DNA of 64,000 nt from Leptospiraceae bacterium (GCA_024233835.1 JACKPC010000001.1:124001-188000); one strand, 5' to 3'; counted from the stretch's first letter, positions 43,441-53,266 are shown. Notes: generated by a model from the letters alone, not told the origin. Translations and numbers: made by a program.

Positions 43441-45222
43441 ATGGATAGTTCAAAGTCTATAAATAATTATTATCTAATCGATGGACAGGCACTCTTTCAC
43501 GATCTCAGTGTCAGGCAAAAGTCTTATATAGCCAACCGGGCACAGTACATAGAATACAACAAAGGGGAGCAGATTTTTCGCAGGGGAGAAAAATCCTACT
43601 ACTTTTTTATTGTAGTTTCAGGCATCATCCAGACTTATTTACCGGGCAAGGAAGATTCTGAAAACGAAAAGGACACAAATATTGAATTCTTAAAGAATGG
43701 AGATTATTTCGGTATGGTTTCCTTATTATCAGAAAGACCACATTCTTTAAGTGCCAGAGCTTATACAGATGCCGAACTATTAAGAATCGATCTATATTCC
43801 TTTAAGGAAATTTTAGAATTTATTCCGGGTCTCGGTCTTCATTTTTCAAAAATTCTTTCAGAAAAAGTTTCTATTTCGGTTGAAGAGGAGAAGAAAGTAT
43901 TTGAGAGTCTGGTTGTTTCTGTTCTCTGTTTGGATAATAATGATATGGCATCCAGATATTCTTCTTTATTAGGATACTCCATAGTAGAAGAGTCTAATAA
44001 ACGTGCGGCTGTTCTTAGGTTTAACAAAAAATTTGAATCAGAAGAGTTTGTTAAAATAAAACCCAAGTCTCAGGGGGGTGGGCATAAAACAAATAGTCTT
44101 GTAATAAAAAGTTTTGACGTAGACTGTGTGGAAGAGATTCAAAAAATCCTGATAAAGTATATTTACTATTACCATATCATCATTTTGGATTTACCGGCAG
44201 GACAGGGAGAATCCTGTAAATATCTACTAAATGAATCAAAACAATGCCATGTAATTGTAGATGATAATAATGAAAACATAGAGAATAAAAATTCGTTCAT
44301 TAGAACCTACAGGCAGGAAAAACAAGACCTTCCGGCAGATTTCTTTTACACGGTTCACCTCCATTCCTATAGTGATTTAAAAGAACTTTTAAAACGCAGT
44401 ACCCGGAATGCCAGAAGACTTTCCGAAGTTCGGCTCGGTATTGCATTCGGTGGTGGAGCAGCATTTGGTCTGGCTCAGATCGGAGTCATGAAAGTATTAG
44501 AAAAAAATCATATAACTATAGACATGATTTCCGGTACAAGCATTGGTGCCCTGCTTGGTTCTCTCTGGGCCAGCGGTATTACAGCGAATGAAATTGAATA
44601 CATCGCGATAGGAGAGTTTGATTCCTTTTTTAAAATTGCCCGCTACATCGATATTGGTTGGCCGAGAAAAGGTCTTATCTCCGGAGGAAAACTTCGCACT
44701 TACCTCGATGAACTTCTAAACCACAGTAATTTCCGAGATTTAAAGGTTCCTCTTCGTGTTATCAGTTGTGATATTTCGAGTCGAATGGAAGTTGTGATTA
44801 ACCACGGGAAAGTTGTAGATGGGGTCATGGCGAGCATTGCCATTCCGGGCCTCTTTCATCCAACTCTGGATGAATTTGGTCGCATTCTTGTAGATGGGGG
44901 AGTTGTAGATCCCTTGCCTGTAAATGTAATTCAGCAGGAAGGAATTTCGAGACTTATTGCAGTTAATGCCATGCCTTCTTCTATGGATATAGTTAGAAGT
45001 AATATCTCTGCGAAAAATATTATGGATATTATTGTGAACAGTCTATACTCTTTACAGTATCGAATTGCGAAAATCAGTGCAAGGGAGGCAGATGTTTATT
45101 TAAGCCCTATCCTTTCCGGTGCTTCCTGGTATGAGTTTCACAGGGCCAAAGAATTTATTGATCTGGGAGAAAAAATAGCAGAAGCTTCTTTAGAGGATAT
45201 TAAGAAACTGGCCTATTCTTAA
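43441..45222 (+). CDS. Patatin-like phospholipase with N-terminal cyclic-nucleotide-binding-type domain
   Basis: A 593-residue protein like bacterial relatives of neuropathy target esterase. Residues 20-150 form a cNMP-binding fold (KGEQIFRRGEKSYYFFIVVS, FGMVSLLSERPHSLSARAYT). A middle region of about 170 residues may include an MinD-like remnant (YHIIILDLPAGQGES). The patatin domain follows, with GGGAAFGLAQIG, nucleophile Ser in SGTSIGAL and catalytic Asp in VDGGVVDPLP. Likely a regulated membrane-associated lysophospholipase. Its 3' end overlaps rsmA by 23 bases in convergent orientation. Confidence 0.9.
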   Translation: MDSSKSINNYYLIDGQALFHDLSVRQKSYIANRAQYIEYNKGEQIFRRGEKSYYFFIVVSGIIQTYLPGKEDSENEKDTNIEFLKNGDYFGMVSLLSERPHSLSARAYTDAELLRIDLYSFKEILEFIPGLGLHFSKILSEKVSISVEEEKKVFESLVVSVLCLDNNDMASRYSSLLGYSIVEESNKRAAVLRFNKKFESEEFVKIKPKSQGGGHKTNSLVIKSFDVDCVEEIQKILIKYIYYYHIIILDLPAGQGESCKYLLNESKQCHVIVDDNNENIENKNSFIRTYRQEKQDLPADFFYTVHLHSYSDLKELLKRSTRNARRLSEVRLGIAFGGGAAFGLAQIGVMKVLEKNHITIDMISGTSIGALLGSLWASGITANEIEYIAIGEFDSFFKIARYIDIGWPRKGLISGGKLRTYLDELLNHSNFRDLKVPLRVISCDISSRMEVVINHGKVVDGVMASIAIPGLFHPTLDEFGRILVDGGVVDPLPVNVIQQEGISRLIAVNAMPSSMDIVRSNISAKNIMDIIVNSLYSLQYRIAKISAREADVYLSPILSGASWYEFHRAKEFIDLGEKIAEASLEDIKKLAYS

Positions 45223-46084
45223 GCTCAGAAAATAAATATATAAAAATATTAATATATTCTTTTTTACTTATGTTATCAGGTCTTGTATCCGGAGAAATTG
45301 AATGTGCAGCAAGACCCTGAATAAAAATTCGGATTATTTTTTCTTCAAGTTCTTTAAAAAAAGGAGAATCCTGTAGATTTTTTTTCAAGGTCTTTCTCTT
45401 CCCCCAGAAAAGTCCTTTTAGAAAAGTTTCTGCAAGCTGTATGTCTTTTAGGGATTCATAAATAGGTTCTTCGTAAGGCCGAAATAAAATAAGAGCCGAG
45501 CTGGCTTTAGGTCTGGGATAAAAACAGCCCGAACTTACCTCTTTTAAGTATTTAAATTCTCCGAACAAGCCTGCAAAAATACTAATGGAAGAAACTTCCC
45601 TGCATATTCTCTCTGCAAATTCTTTTTGTACCATAAAAATAGCCCCTTTTAATTTCAGGCTTTTTAAACTTAAGGTTATTATTTCGGAAGTAATATAATA
45701 GGGAAGATTCCCGACAAGATATATGTCTTGCACTGTGATGTTCTGTATATTTTGCAGAACATCACCTTCAAATATATGAAAGTTTTTTTTAGAAGAATAG
45801 CTTTCTTTCAGGACTGAAATCATTACCGGATCAATTTCAAAAAGAAACAGCTCTGTTGGAAAATCTATAAGTCTATGGGTTAATGCACCAAGTCCGGGAC
45901 CAATCTCTGCCAACTTTATTGGTTTACCACTACATTCTTCTCGAATAGTTTTTTCGATGAAATCAACCATTTGTTTATCTACTAAAAAGTTCTGACCCCA
46001 TTTTTTCCGAGCACCCGCTCCATGGGTTTCTAAAATACTTTTTATGCTTTGTGTTTTAAAGAACGGAAACGGATTCTCCTGCAT
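45200..46084 (-). CDS. rsmA: 16S rRNA dimethyladenosine transferase
   Basis: Dimethylates two adjacent adenines in helix 45 of 16S rRNA (294 residues). Motifs: KKWGQNFLVDK, AdoMet loop AEIGPGLGALTHRL, EGDVL and the catalytic NLPYYITSEI, plus MVQKEFAERI. The start lies within the end of comEC (29-base overlap). Confidence 0.95.
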   Translation of the reverse strand: MQENPFPFFKTQSIKSILETHGAGARKKWGQNFLVDKQMVDFIEKTIREECSGKPIKLAEIGPGLGALTHRLIDFPTELFLFEIDPVMISVLKESYSSKKNFHIFEGDVLQNIQNITVQDIYLVGNLPYYITSEIITLSLKSLKLKGAIFMVQKEFAERICREVSSISIFAGLFGEFKYLKEVSSGCFYPRPKASSALILFRPYEEPIYESLKDIQLAETFLKGLFWGKRKTLKKNLQDSPFFKELEEKIIRIFIQGLAAHSISPDTRPDNISKKEYINIFIYLFSELKNRPVS

Positions 46085-48254
46085 TTTTACCTATCAACTC
46101 CCAGTCTTTTCCTATGCCGAGAAGACTTTTATATTTCTGCCAGTCCTGGATTGAATCTTTAGATTTATAGGGAAAAATCAAGACTATTTTTCCTTTTCCA
46201 TTTTTTACTCTGGACAAAAGCTTTTCTAAAGAATCTTTATGAGTATAAAAGAAAATGATTCTTTCACCGGAATGACTGATAAACTCCCTTATTTCCTTTC
46301 TTTCGCTTTGCTGTATGGTCTCATAATTTTCCCATTCTTTTCTCCAGTTTCCCTTACTGAGAAGTACCGGTTTTTCTTTGAGGCCCGTTTTTTCTTTGCA
46401 CAAGAGGGCCTGCTTTAAACAGCTTTCCTCTTCAATCTCAATGTAGCCCTTTATATTAGAACAGAATCCCTCGTTTATTAACTTTTCGAGATAAAAGGAA
46501 TTGTATTTGCAATTCCCTCCAAAATAAACTCCTTCTTTTTCTTTGATCAGTATATAGTCTGTATGAAAAGAAAAATCCGGACCATTTAACTTGGTCAGGA
46601 CTGAATTTTTCTTATCTAATAAATCAAAGGTAGCGTAATAAAAAAGAAAGGTAGCAATAAAAGATAAAAAACTTAAAGCTATTCGGCTTTTTTTATGATC
46701 CTTCTGTAAGTTTACGTTTTCCGGATTCTTCTTTTTAAATTCCAGAAGAAGGACAATACAAGAAGAAATAAATAATAAAAATAGAGCAAATAGTTTTAAT
46801 AGAAGTAAAATATTCTCTGCATTTTCCCTGTATAGACCGATGTTTTCTCCAAGCTTATCTGTTAATAAAGCTAAGAGTCTCAAGAATAATTCCGTATACG
46901 ACCAAAAAATATCTTTCAAATAAAAAATAGATAACGATTCTATTGCAAGAGATGAGTATAAAAATGGTAATAGAAGGGAAGTTAAAGGAACTAAAACAAG
47001 GTTAATTAAAAGAGAACCCGCACTAAAACTATGAAAAAAATAAATAAGAATCGGATACGTTCCGAGGGAAGCTGAAAGAGAAAGAGTGAAATTATCCGTA
47101 ATTAAATTGGTTTTGTCTTTAAAGAAAAGTAAATCCAAATATTTCTTAAAAAAAAGAATCCCGCAAACAGCTCCGAAAGATAAAAGAAAAGAAATTGTCA
47201 GGTAAGATTCGGGATCAAATAAATAAATGACAAACGCAGAAAAAAGTATGGTATCCGAAGAATGGGTCCTGCGATATGTAATACTGGCAATCACAAAAAT
47301 AAGGGCAAAAAGATAAGCCCGAGTCAAAGAAACCGGAAAAGATAAAAGGTAGAGATAGAAAAATGATAGGGCGAGAGGAATGAGTCTGGTTAGGGTATAG
47401 CCAAATAAGCCGGAACGTTCTGTAAATAAAAATAGAAAACCAATAATAATTCCAATATGAAGACCGGAGGCAGCAAACAGATGTAGAATTCCTCCCATCC
47501 TTGCTTTTTCTTTGAGTTCGTATTCTAAATACTGGGCATCACCAAAAATTAATCCCAGAGAAATATCAAGTGCATGGTCGGTAATATTTCCTCGAAGTAA
47601 AAGATTTTCTACTTCCTTTCGAACTTTCTTTTTTTCATCAATATAGGTATTACTTAAGGCCTTACACTTATATTCGTATATACGAATATAATAAGTTCCA
47701 TAAGTATCAAGAAAAGAAAAATATTCATTCCCTTTAAAGGGACTCTGCTTTAACTTCAGGCTTTGTGCCGGGCAGAGTAAATCGGGAAATTGATAACGTT
47801 TTTTGTTATAAACCCTCCATACACCTTTATAAGCCTCTTTATCTGAAAAAAGTGTTATTTGTCTGTAATTTTTTTTCACTTCTTCGGAAGCAGAAATTGT
47901 AAAAACTGCTTTTTGCTTTTGCAATTTTTCTAAAACTTCCGGATTGAGATAGGGAAGGGATTTTTCTTTGACTTCCGCCTGATTATAGAAAATAAAAAAG
48001 GCACAGTATAAAAATCCCAACAGGAAAGAGAGAAGCTTATTTTTTCTCGACAGTAGAAATAATAAAATGAAGACAGAGAAAAATAAAAGAGTTTTAAAAA
48101 GAGAGTTTATGGGTATTAAATTTTGGGGAAACAGAATAAATAATATATTAGAATAACCTGATGTGATACGAATCAGGGTTTCGGAGAAAAAAAAGCCAAG
48201 GCAAAAATAGCCAAAACCGCTTCCCGGTAGGAAAGTCAGAAAAAATTCTTTCAT
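46056..48254 (-). CDS. comEC: ComEC/Rec2-family DNA uptake channel
   Basis: A 732-residue polytopic membrane protein. An N-terminal soluble OB-like part (about 110-230) is followed by the competence domain with HLFAASGLHIGIIIGFLFLF and FPVSLTRAYLFALIF in many helices. The C-terminal soluble region lacks the HxHxDH zinc motif of a metallo-beta-lactamase domain, so the nuclease part is missing or degenerate. In competent bacteria ComEC carries one DNA strand across the inner membrane. Confidence 0.85.
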   Translation of the reverse strand: MKEFFLTFLPGSGFGYFCLGFFFSETLIRITSGYSNILFILFPQNLIPINSLFKTLLFFSVFILLFLLSRKNKLLSFLLGFLYCAFFIFYNQAEVKEKSLPYLNPEVLEKLQKQKAVFTISASEEVKKNYRQITLFSDKEAYKGVWRVYNKKRYQFPDLLCPAQSLKLKQSPFKGNEYFSFLDTYGTYYIRIYEYKCKALSNTYIDEKKKVRKEVENLLLRGNITDHALDISLGLIFGDAQYLEYELKEKARMGGILHLFAASGLHIGIIIGFLFLFTERSGLFGYTLTRLIPLALSFFYLYLLSFPVSLTRAYLFALIFVIASITYRRTHSSDTILFSAFVIYLFDPESYLTISFLLSFGAVCGILFFKKYLDLLFFKDKTNLITDNFTLSLSASLGTYPILIYFFHSFSAGSLLINLVLVPLTSLLLPFLYSSLAIESLSIFYLKDIFWSYTELFLRLLALLTDKLGENIGLYRENAENILLLLKLFALFLLFISSCIVLLLEFKKKNPENVNLQKDHKKSRIALSFLSFIATFLFYYATFDLLDKKNSVLTKLNGPDFSFHTDYILIKEKEGVYFGGNCKYNSFYLEKLINEGFCSNIKGYIEIEEESCLKQALLCKEKTGLKEKPVLLSKGNWRKEWENYETIQQSERKEIREFISHSGERIIFFYTHKDSLEKLLSRVKNGKGKIVLIFPYKSKDSIQDWQKYKSLLGIGKDWELIGKNAGESVSVL

Positions 48255-48399
48255 ATCAAACCCCGAAAGAACTCAAAACAGCAGAGCAAAAATTTTCATT
48301 TATACATTTTTTAAACATAGAACCTGTGTATACCTTCACTTAATACAGGCAAGTAAAATGGTGAAAATTTGTTTTCAGTATATCGGTTTTTTTAAAATA

Positions 48400-48594
48400 A
48401 TTATCGCAAAAATCCACTTCGCCAGAGCAGGCATTCAGTATGTGGCGGCACCTTTTTCACAGCCGGATGGTTCACTTCGGCCTGGCTCAGTGTAAACAGC
48501 GTCCGGCTGAACGGGGAAAAGCTAATCGCCTATGACCTGCATCTTTTTATTCTCAAATCTATTTCATATTTTAAAAGAAAAAAGTTGCGATAAT
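48400..48594. mobile_element. MITE-like element with 10-bp terminal inverted repeats and GC-rich core
   Basis: Perfect inverted ends ATTATCGCAA (48400-48409) and TTGCGATAAT (48585-48594) bound 195 bases. The core (about 48415-48545) is clearly GC-richer than its neighbourhood and contains a perfect 8-bp stem CAGCCGGA (48460-48467) / TCCGGCTG (48502-48509). No transposase is encoded; short open frames exist on both strands (for example from ATG 48440) but none resembles a known protein. No target duplication was identified. It could be a non-autonomous mobile element or a structured RNA. Confidence 0.5.
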
Positions 48595-48619
48595 AGACTG
48601 ATATATAATTTTTATTACT

Positions 48620-49270
48620 ATGAATTTTTCCATACAGACTTTTCCTGTTTATCCCCTCGGTTGTAATTGTTCCATTCTTTCCTGCAACGAAACAAAAGAA
48701 GCGATTGTTATTGATCCGGGTGGAGAGGAAGAAAAAATATTTCAGAATTTAAAAAAACTTGGATTAACACTTCGCTATATTATTCATACACATGCACATT
48801 TCGATCATTGTCTGGGTACCGGGGGTTTACATACAAAAGCAGAGAAGGATTGTAAGGTAGGCTTACATAAAGATGATTTATTTTTATATGAAAAATTAGC
48901 CATGCAATGCTCTCTATTTGGAATTCCGTATCGTTCAAAAACAGAGAAAGCTATCGATTTCTATCTGGAAGATGGAGACAGCATCAACTGGGGGAATAAT
49001 AGTTTAAAGATTCTTCATACACCCGGACATACACCGGGTTCTGTATGTTTCACGGTAAGTAGCTCAGAAAAACAGATAACCTTTTCCGGTGATACGCTTT
49101 TTGCAGGAGGAATAGGAAGAACCGATCTCTGGGGAGGAGACTACGGGCTTATCATGAATTCTATTAAGCATCGGCTTCTAAAACAGGATGATGAAACCAT
49201 ACTGATCCCGGGCCACGGAGAGACGAGCACTATCTATAAAGAGAAAAGAAGTAATCCTTTTCTTATATAG
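48620..49270 (+). CDS. Metallo-beta-lactamase fold hydrolase, glyoxalase II-like
   Basis: A 216-residue zinc hydrolase. Metal ligands are in THAHFDH, the HTPGHTPGS loop, SGDTLFAGGIGR and the final LIPGHGE. These give the full set of a hydroxyacylglutathione hydrolase-like enzyme, but the short length lacks the C-terminal domain of true glyoxalase II. Substrate likely a thioester, unconfirmed. Confidence 0.88.
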   Translation: MNFSIQTFPVYPLGCNCSILSCNETKEAIVIDPGGEEEKIFQNLKKLGLTLRYIIHTHAHFDHCLGTGGLHTKAEKDCKVGLHKDDLFLYEKLAMQCSLFGIPYRSKTEKAIDFYLEDGDSINWGNNSLKILHTPGHTPGSVCFTVSSSEKQITFSGDTLFAGGIGRTDLWGGDYGLIMNSIKHRLLKQDDETILIPGHGETSTIYKEKRSNPFLI

Positions 49271-49354
49271 CTATATTAGAATAAAATTATTACTTGATTT
49301 TATAATGATTCTAAATTTCCTATTCTAAATAATAAACCGTATACAGGAGTACGT

Positions 49355-49558
49355 ATGAAAAAAATAGTCGCGATTCTTCTTTCTTTAACTTTTCTTTTTG
49401 CAGGTGCTATTTCTGCAAAAACAGAAAAACAATTAAGAGATGAAAGAAAAGGTAAAATTGCAAAAGAAAAAAGCAAAAGAAAAAGTGATGAAAGAAAAGC
49501 AAAGAGTAAAGCAGCAAGAGACAAAAAAGCTCAGGCCAAAAAAAACAAGAAAAAGTAA
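49355..49558 (+). CDS. Small exported Lys-rich protein
   Basis: A 67-residue protein: signal peptide (IVAILLSLTFLFAGAISA-KT) followed by a very basic Lys/Arg/Glu/Ala helix. AGGAG lies upstream of the ATG. A strong terminator follows. Function unknown; the charge pattern suggests binding to nucleic acid or acidic polymers in the periplasm. Confidence 0.65.
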   Translation: MKKIVAILLSLTFLFAGAISAKTEKQLRDERKGKIAKEKSKRKSDERKAKSKAARDKKAQAKKNKKK

Positions 49559-49577
49559 TTTCTTAGCTGATTAAAAC

Positions 49578-49609
49578 AATAAAGCCCTCCATTACTGAAG
49601 GGCTTTATT
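49578..49609. terminator. Bidirectional terminator between the small exported protein and ssrA
   Basis: Perfect 11-bp stem AATAAAGCCCT / AGGGCTTTATT with a 10-base loop. It can end the gene on the + strand and the tmRNA transcript on the minus strand. Confidence 0.85.
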
Positions 49610-49648
49610 ATACAAGCGAAGATTAAAATAAGAATATTCTAATAATAG

Positions 49649-50000
<352 letters not shown>

Positions 50001-50077
50001 GGCATTTGTTTAAGTTAGACTACAGGTATAGAAAAAAGTTCACGGAAATAAGTAAAGTCTTTTTAGGTTTTAAAATC

Positions 50078-50152
50078 TCATCTCAGGTCCTAACCTTCCA
50101 AAACAGGTAGGATGCGCAGCTTGCTCAGTGGCCTGAGTAAGGACTTCCTACA
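50078..50152. other. Candidate structured RNA in the ssrA/REC-HDOD intergenic region
   Basis: A GC-richer patch between ssrA and the next gene. CTCAGG and CCTGAG can form an outer stem enclosing TCCTAACC / GGTAGGA (one bulge). A short hairpin CTCAG-TGGC-CTGAG competes for the same CCTGAG strand. No match to a known riboswitch or SRP RNA was recognised. Strand unknown. Confidence 0.3.
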
Positions 50153-50197
50153 AGAACTTTACACACGTTTTTTCCATAGTAAAATACAAATTTGGAC

Positions 50198-50225
50198 TTG
50201 ACAGCGTTTTAATTCTGAGTAATCT
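50198..50225 (+). promoter_or_regulatory. Sigma-70-type promoter of the REC-HDOD gene
   Basis: TTGACA (50198-50203), 16-base spacer, TAATCT (50220-50225), about 55 bases before the start codon. The short palindrome TCTCAATGAGA overlaps the -10 and could be an operator. Confidence 0.6.
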
Positions 50226-50280
50226 CAATGAGAAATATTTTCCGATAGAAATAGTTTTAGGATAAAGCGACTTATAAAAC

Positions 50281-51573
50281 ATGGAATATAGGAATAAAAA
50301 CATTCAGCTTGGAGTAAAGGGAAATAGGAACGAACCCTATAGAGTTTTTATCATAGATGATTCCATTCAAATCAGGACTGTCTTGAAAAGAATCCTGGTT
50401 CGCTTTGGTTTTCACATCTGCGGTGAAGCAATGGACGGGGAAGATGCAATCAATACTTTAGGAAAAATGTCCGAACCGCCTGACATTATTTGTATAGATC
50501 AGGATATGCCGGTTCTAAACGGCACAGAAACAATAAAAATCCTGAACAAGAAATATGCTAATGTGAAAATTGTTATGATAACAGCCCATTCACATAAAGA
50601 ACTAGTTCAGGAAGTTATCCAACTCAAAATTCATGGATATTTACTTAAACCGATTGAGCCTAAAAAAGTCCTGGAAAAATTTGCAGTTATTCTCGGTAGA
50701 AAAGAACTTTTAGAAGAAGATACTGCCTATAAAACCCAGAGTATAGATTTAAATAAGATTATCATTCCTTCCCTGCCCGAAGTTGTTTTAAAAGTAGCTT
50801 CTTTCGATATCAATGATGTAGATAAGGGAATTAGGGAGTTAGAAGAAATCATTTTGCCGGACACCGGTACTTCCAGCAGTATCTTAAAATTAGCTAACTC
50901 CTCCTATTACGGTCGTTCCAAGAAAATTACAAATCTTAGAGATGCCATTACTCTTCTTGGAATAAAAACCGTTAAGAATATGATTCTTTTAGATTATAAC
51001 AAAAAGCTAAATAAGAATCTAAAACATAAACTTTTTAAGAAATACCTCAGAGAGCACCCGGTTTTAAGCTCCCTGATTGCTTTCGATCTGGTAAAACCCT
51101 TCAAGTTAGATGAACTACAAAAAAATATCTTCTTAATTGTCCTACTCCGAAAGATAGGAATGAACATTTTCGCATTAAACTTTTCTGAACAATATTTAAA
51201 AGTTCTAAAACTCTACGAATTTAATTTAAAAACGATATACGAGATAGAAAAAGATGAGTTTAATACAACTTCTATTGAGCTGGGTAAGAAAATATTCAAA
51301 GTCTGGAAGATGCCTGACTTTTTCGTTGAAGCAGTTTCTAACCAGAATTTTAATACCTCGGAAATTACTAAAGTTGCTGATTTTGATAGAATTTCCAGAC
51401 TCTCCGATATACTGGCCAAGTCCATGCTTGGATTAGAATTGCAAAAAAGTGAAGAAAACCTTAAGGCAGAAATCTTTGATTTTTATAAAATATCGGAAGA
51501 AACTCGGGAACTATTTGGAGAGGAATACTATGATACAATAAGAGAGCACCCTTTTATGGCCATGCTCTCTTAA
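50281..51573 (+). CDS. Response regulator with HDOD output domain
   Basis: A 430-residue protein. The receiver domain (about 20-140) has VFIIDDS, phospho-Asp in IICIDQDMPVLNG, Thr in MITAHSH and Lys in YLLKPIEPKK. From about 155 an HDOD domain follows (LPSLPEVVLKVASF, SSSILKLANSSYYGRSKKIT, LRDAITLLGIKTVKNMILLD). HDOD lacks the metal ligands of HD phosphodiesterases and acts in signalling by protein contact. No partner kinase is adjacent. Confidence 0.9.
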   Translation: MEYRNKNIQLGVKGNRNEPYRVFIIDDSIQIRTVLKRILVRFGFHICGEAMDGEDAINTLGKMSEPPDIICIDQDMPVLNGTETIKILNKKYANVKIVMITAHSHKELVQEVIQLKIHGYLLKPIEPKKVLEKFAVILGRKELLEEDTAYKTQSIDLNKIIIPSLPEVVLKVASFDINDVDKGIRELEEIILPDTGTSSSILKLANSSYYGRSKKITNLRDAITLLGIKTVKNMILLDYNKKLNKNLKHKLFKKYLREHPVLSSLIAFDLVKPFKLDELQKNIFLIVLLRKIGMNIFALNFSEQYLKVLKLYEFNLKTIYEIEKDEFNTTSIELGKKIFKVWKMPDFFVEAVSNQNFNTSEITKVADFDRISRLSDILAKSMLGLELQKSEENLKAEIFDFYKISEETRELFGEEYYDTIREHPFMAMLS

Positions 51574-51602
51574 AGTGTAAGCTCCCATTTTTTGGGGCGC
51601 AA

Positions 51603-51622
51603 GCGAGCCACCGATGGTTCGC
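51603..51622. terminator. Hairpin between REC-HDOD and the convergent ABC-F gene
   Basis: GCGAGCCA / TGGTTCGC forms an 8-pair stem (one G-T) with a 4-base loop, placed between two convergent stops. No clear T-tract on either side. Confidence 0.45.
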
Positions 51623-51625
51623 CTA

Positions 51626-53266
51626 TTATTGTTCAATCGATAAAACTGCTTTTCGGTTAATCCGTTTAAAAAAGTCAGAGCCTTCTTTATTTAGATAATC
51701 ATCATACGAACCATTAAAGTCCACAACCTTCTCATCATAAATCTCAATAATTCTTGTCGCCAGAGAAGAAACAAACTCTCTATCATGAGAAACAAAAATG
51801 ACTGTTCCCGGAAAAATAGAAAGAGCATAGTTTAAGGCTTCGATGCTTTCCAGGTCAAGGTGATTAGTTGGTTCATCCAGACCCAGAACATTGCACTCAT
51901 CCATAATCATACGGGCGATCATCAGTCGAACCTTCTCCCCACCGGAAAGAACAGATGTGTCCTTTTTAGCCATCTCTCCACTAAATAACATACGTCCTAA
52001 AAGTCCGCGAATAATGCTGGTATCTGTGTCCGATGGAGCATAACGATATAACCATTCTATAAGAGTCGGAGCATCTTCTCCCAAACCTTCTCTGTGATCC
52101 TGAGGAAGATAAGACACATTTACACTGGCCCCCCAGTTTACAACACCTGAATCCGGATCCAACTGTTTCATCAGGGTTTTTAAAAGGGTTGTTTTTCCAA
52201 TACCATTCGTTCCGATAATAGCAACTTTTTCTCCTTTTTGAATGTTCAATTCCGCATTTTTAAAAATTACATTCTCACTAAAAGCTTTAGAAATGTGGTC
52301 TGCGTGAATTACATCTTTCCCGAGTGGAGTTTTAATATTAAAGCGGATATAAGGAGATACACGGGAAGAAGGTTTTATTTCATCCAGTTTTATTTTATCG
52401 ATTAACCTGGCTCTTGAGGTAGCTTGCTTGGCTTTACTTGCGTTAGCACTAAATCGGTTTACGAACTCTTGCAACTCGGCTATCTTTTCTTTTTTGCGTT
52501 TGTTTTCGGCGACTAATTGTTCCCTGGCCATAGTAGAAGCTTCCATGAAGTCATCATAGTTACCGGGATAAATCTTAATGCCCTGATAATCCAAATCTGC
52601 AATATGCGAAGCTACTGAATTTATAAAGTGACGGTCGTGAGAAATAACAATGATAACCCCATTATAAGAAGTTAAGAAGTTTTCTAACCAGTTAATGGTT
52701 TTAATATCAAGATGGTTAGTTGGCTCGTCTAAAAGCAAAACATCGGGTTTTTGATACAACACCTGAGCCAGTAGCACACGAAGCTTAAAGCCTCCGCTAA
52801 TCGTCGACATTGTCTCTCTATGAATATCTGTTGGAATTGCCAGACCTTCTAAGAGTTCTCCCGCATAACTCTCCGATTCATACCCACCCAGATCGGCATA
52901 CATTTCTTCCAATTCACTGACACGAATTCCCTGTTCTTCGGTCATTTCTTCCAGGCCATACAGATAATCTCTTTCTTTGGAAATTTCCCATAACTCCTTA
53001 TGACCCATAAGAACTGCATTCATGATGGTTTCATTTTCATATTCGAAATGGTCCTGTTTCAGATAACCAACCCGAACATTATTATCAATTGAAATACTTC
53101 CCGAAAATGTGGTTTCAAGTCCGGCAAGAATCTTCAAAAATGTAGATTTCCCGGTTCCGTTTGCACCGATAAGACCGTATCGACAGCCTTCTTTAAACTT
53201 TATACTAACATTTTCAAATAGAGTCTTTTTTCCATACCTGAGAGTTAAACCCGATGTACTGATCAT
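51626..53266 (-). CDS. ABC-F family ATPase, YbiT-like
   Basis: A 546-residue soluble protein with two ABC domains: Walker A GANGTGKST and GTNGIGKTT, signatures TISGG and VLSGG, Walker B DVLLLDEPTNHLD and VLGLDEPTNHLD. The interdomain linker (NRFSANASKAKQATSRARLIDK) closely follows E. coli YbiT. ABC-F proteins act on ribosomes (tuning or rescue) rather than in transport. Confidence 0.93.
   Translation of the reverse strand: MISTSGLTLRYGKKTLFENVSIKFKEGCRYGLIGANGTGKSTFLKILAGLETTFSGSISIDNNVRVGYLKQDHFEYENETIMNAVLMGHKELWEISKERDYLYGLEEMTEEQGIRVSELEEMYADLGGYESESYAGELLEGLAIPTDIHRETMSTISGGFKLRVLLAQVLYQKPDVLLLDEPTNHLDIKTINWLENFLTSYNGVIIVISHDRHFINSVASHIADLDYQGIKIYPGNYDDFMEASTMAREQLVAENKRKKEKIAELQEFVNRFSANASKAKQATSRARLIDKIKLDEIKPSSRVSPYIRFNIKTPLGKDVIHADHISKAFSENVIFKNAELNIQKGEKVAIIGTNGIGKTTLLKTLMKQLDPDSGVVNWGASVNVSYLPQDHREGLGEDAPTLIEWLYRYAPSDTDTSIIRGLLGRMLFSGEMAKKDTSVLSGGEKVRLMIARMIMDECNVLGLDEPTNHLDLESIEALNYALSIFPGTVIFVSHDREFVSSLATRIIEIYDEKVVDFNGSYDDYLNKEGSDFFKRINRKAVLSIEQ

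Noticed and set aside
48440..48540. Small protein gene inside the GC-rich element
   Set aside because: Short frames on both strands, no ribosome binding site and no family match; composition is better explained by a structured or mobile element.
50078..50152. SRP RNA or cobalamin riboswitch
   Set aside because: The minus strand has GCCACTG and GGAAGG, but the conserved 3' B12 box and the GGAAGGAAGCAGC motif of SRP RNA are absent.
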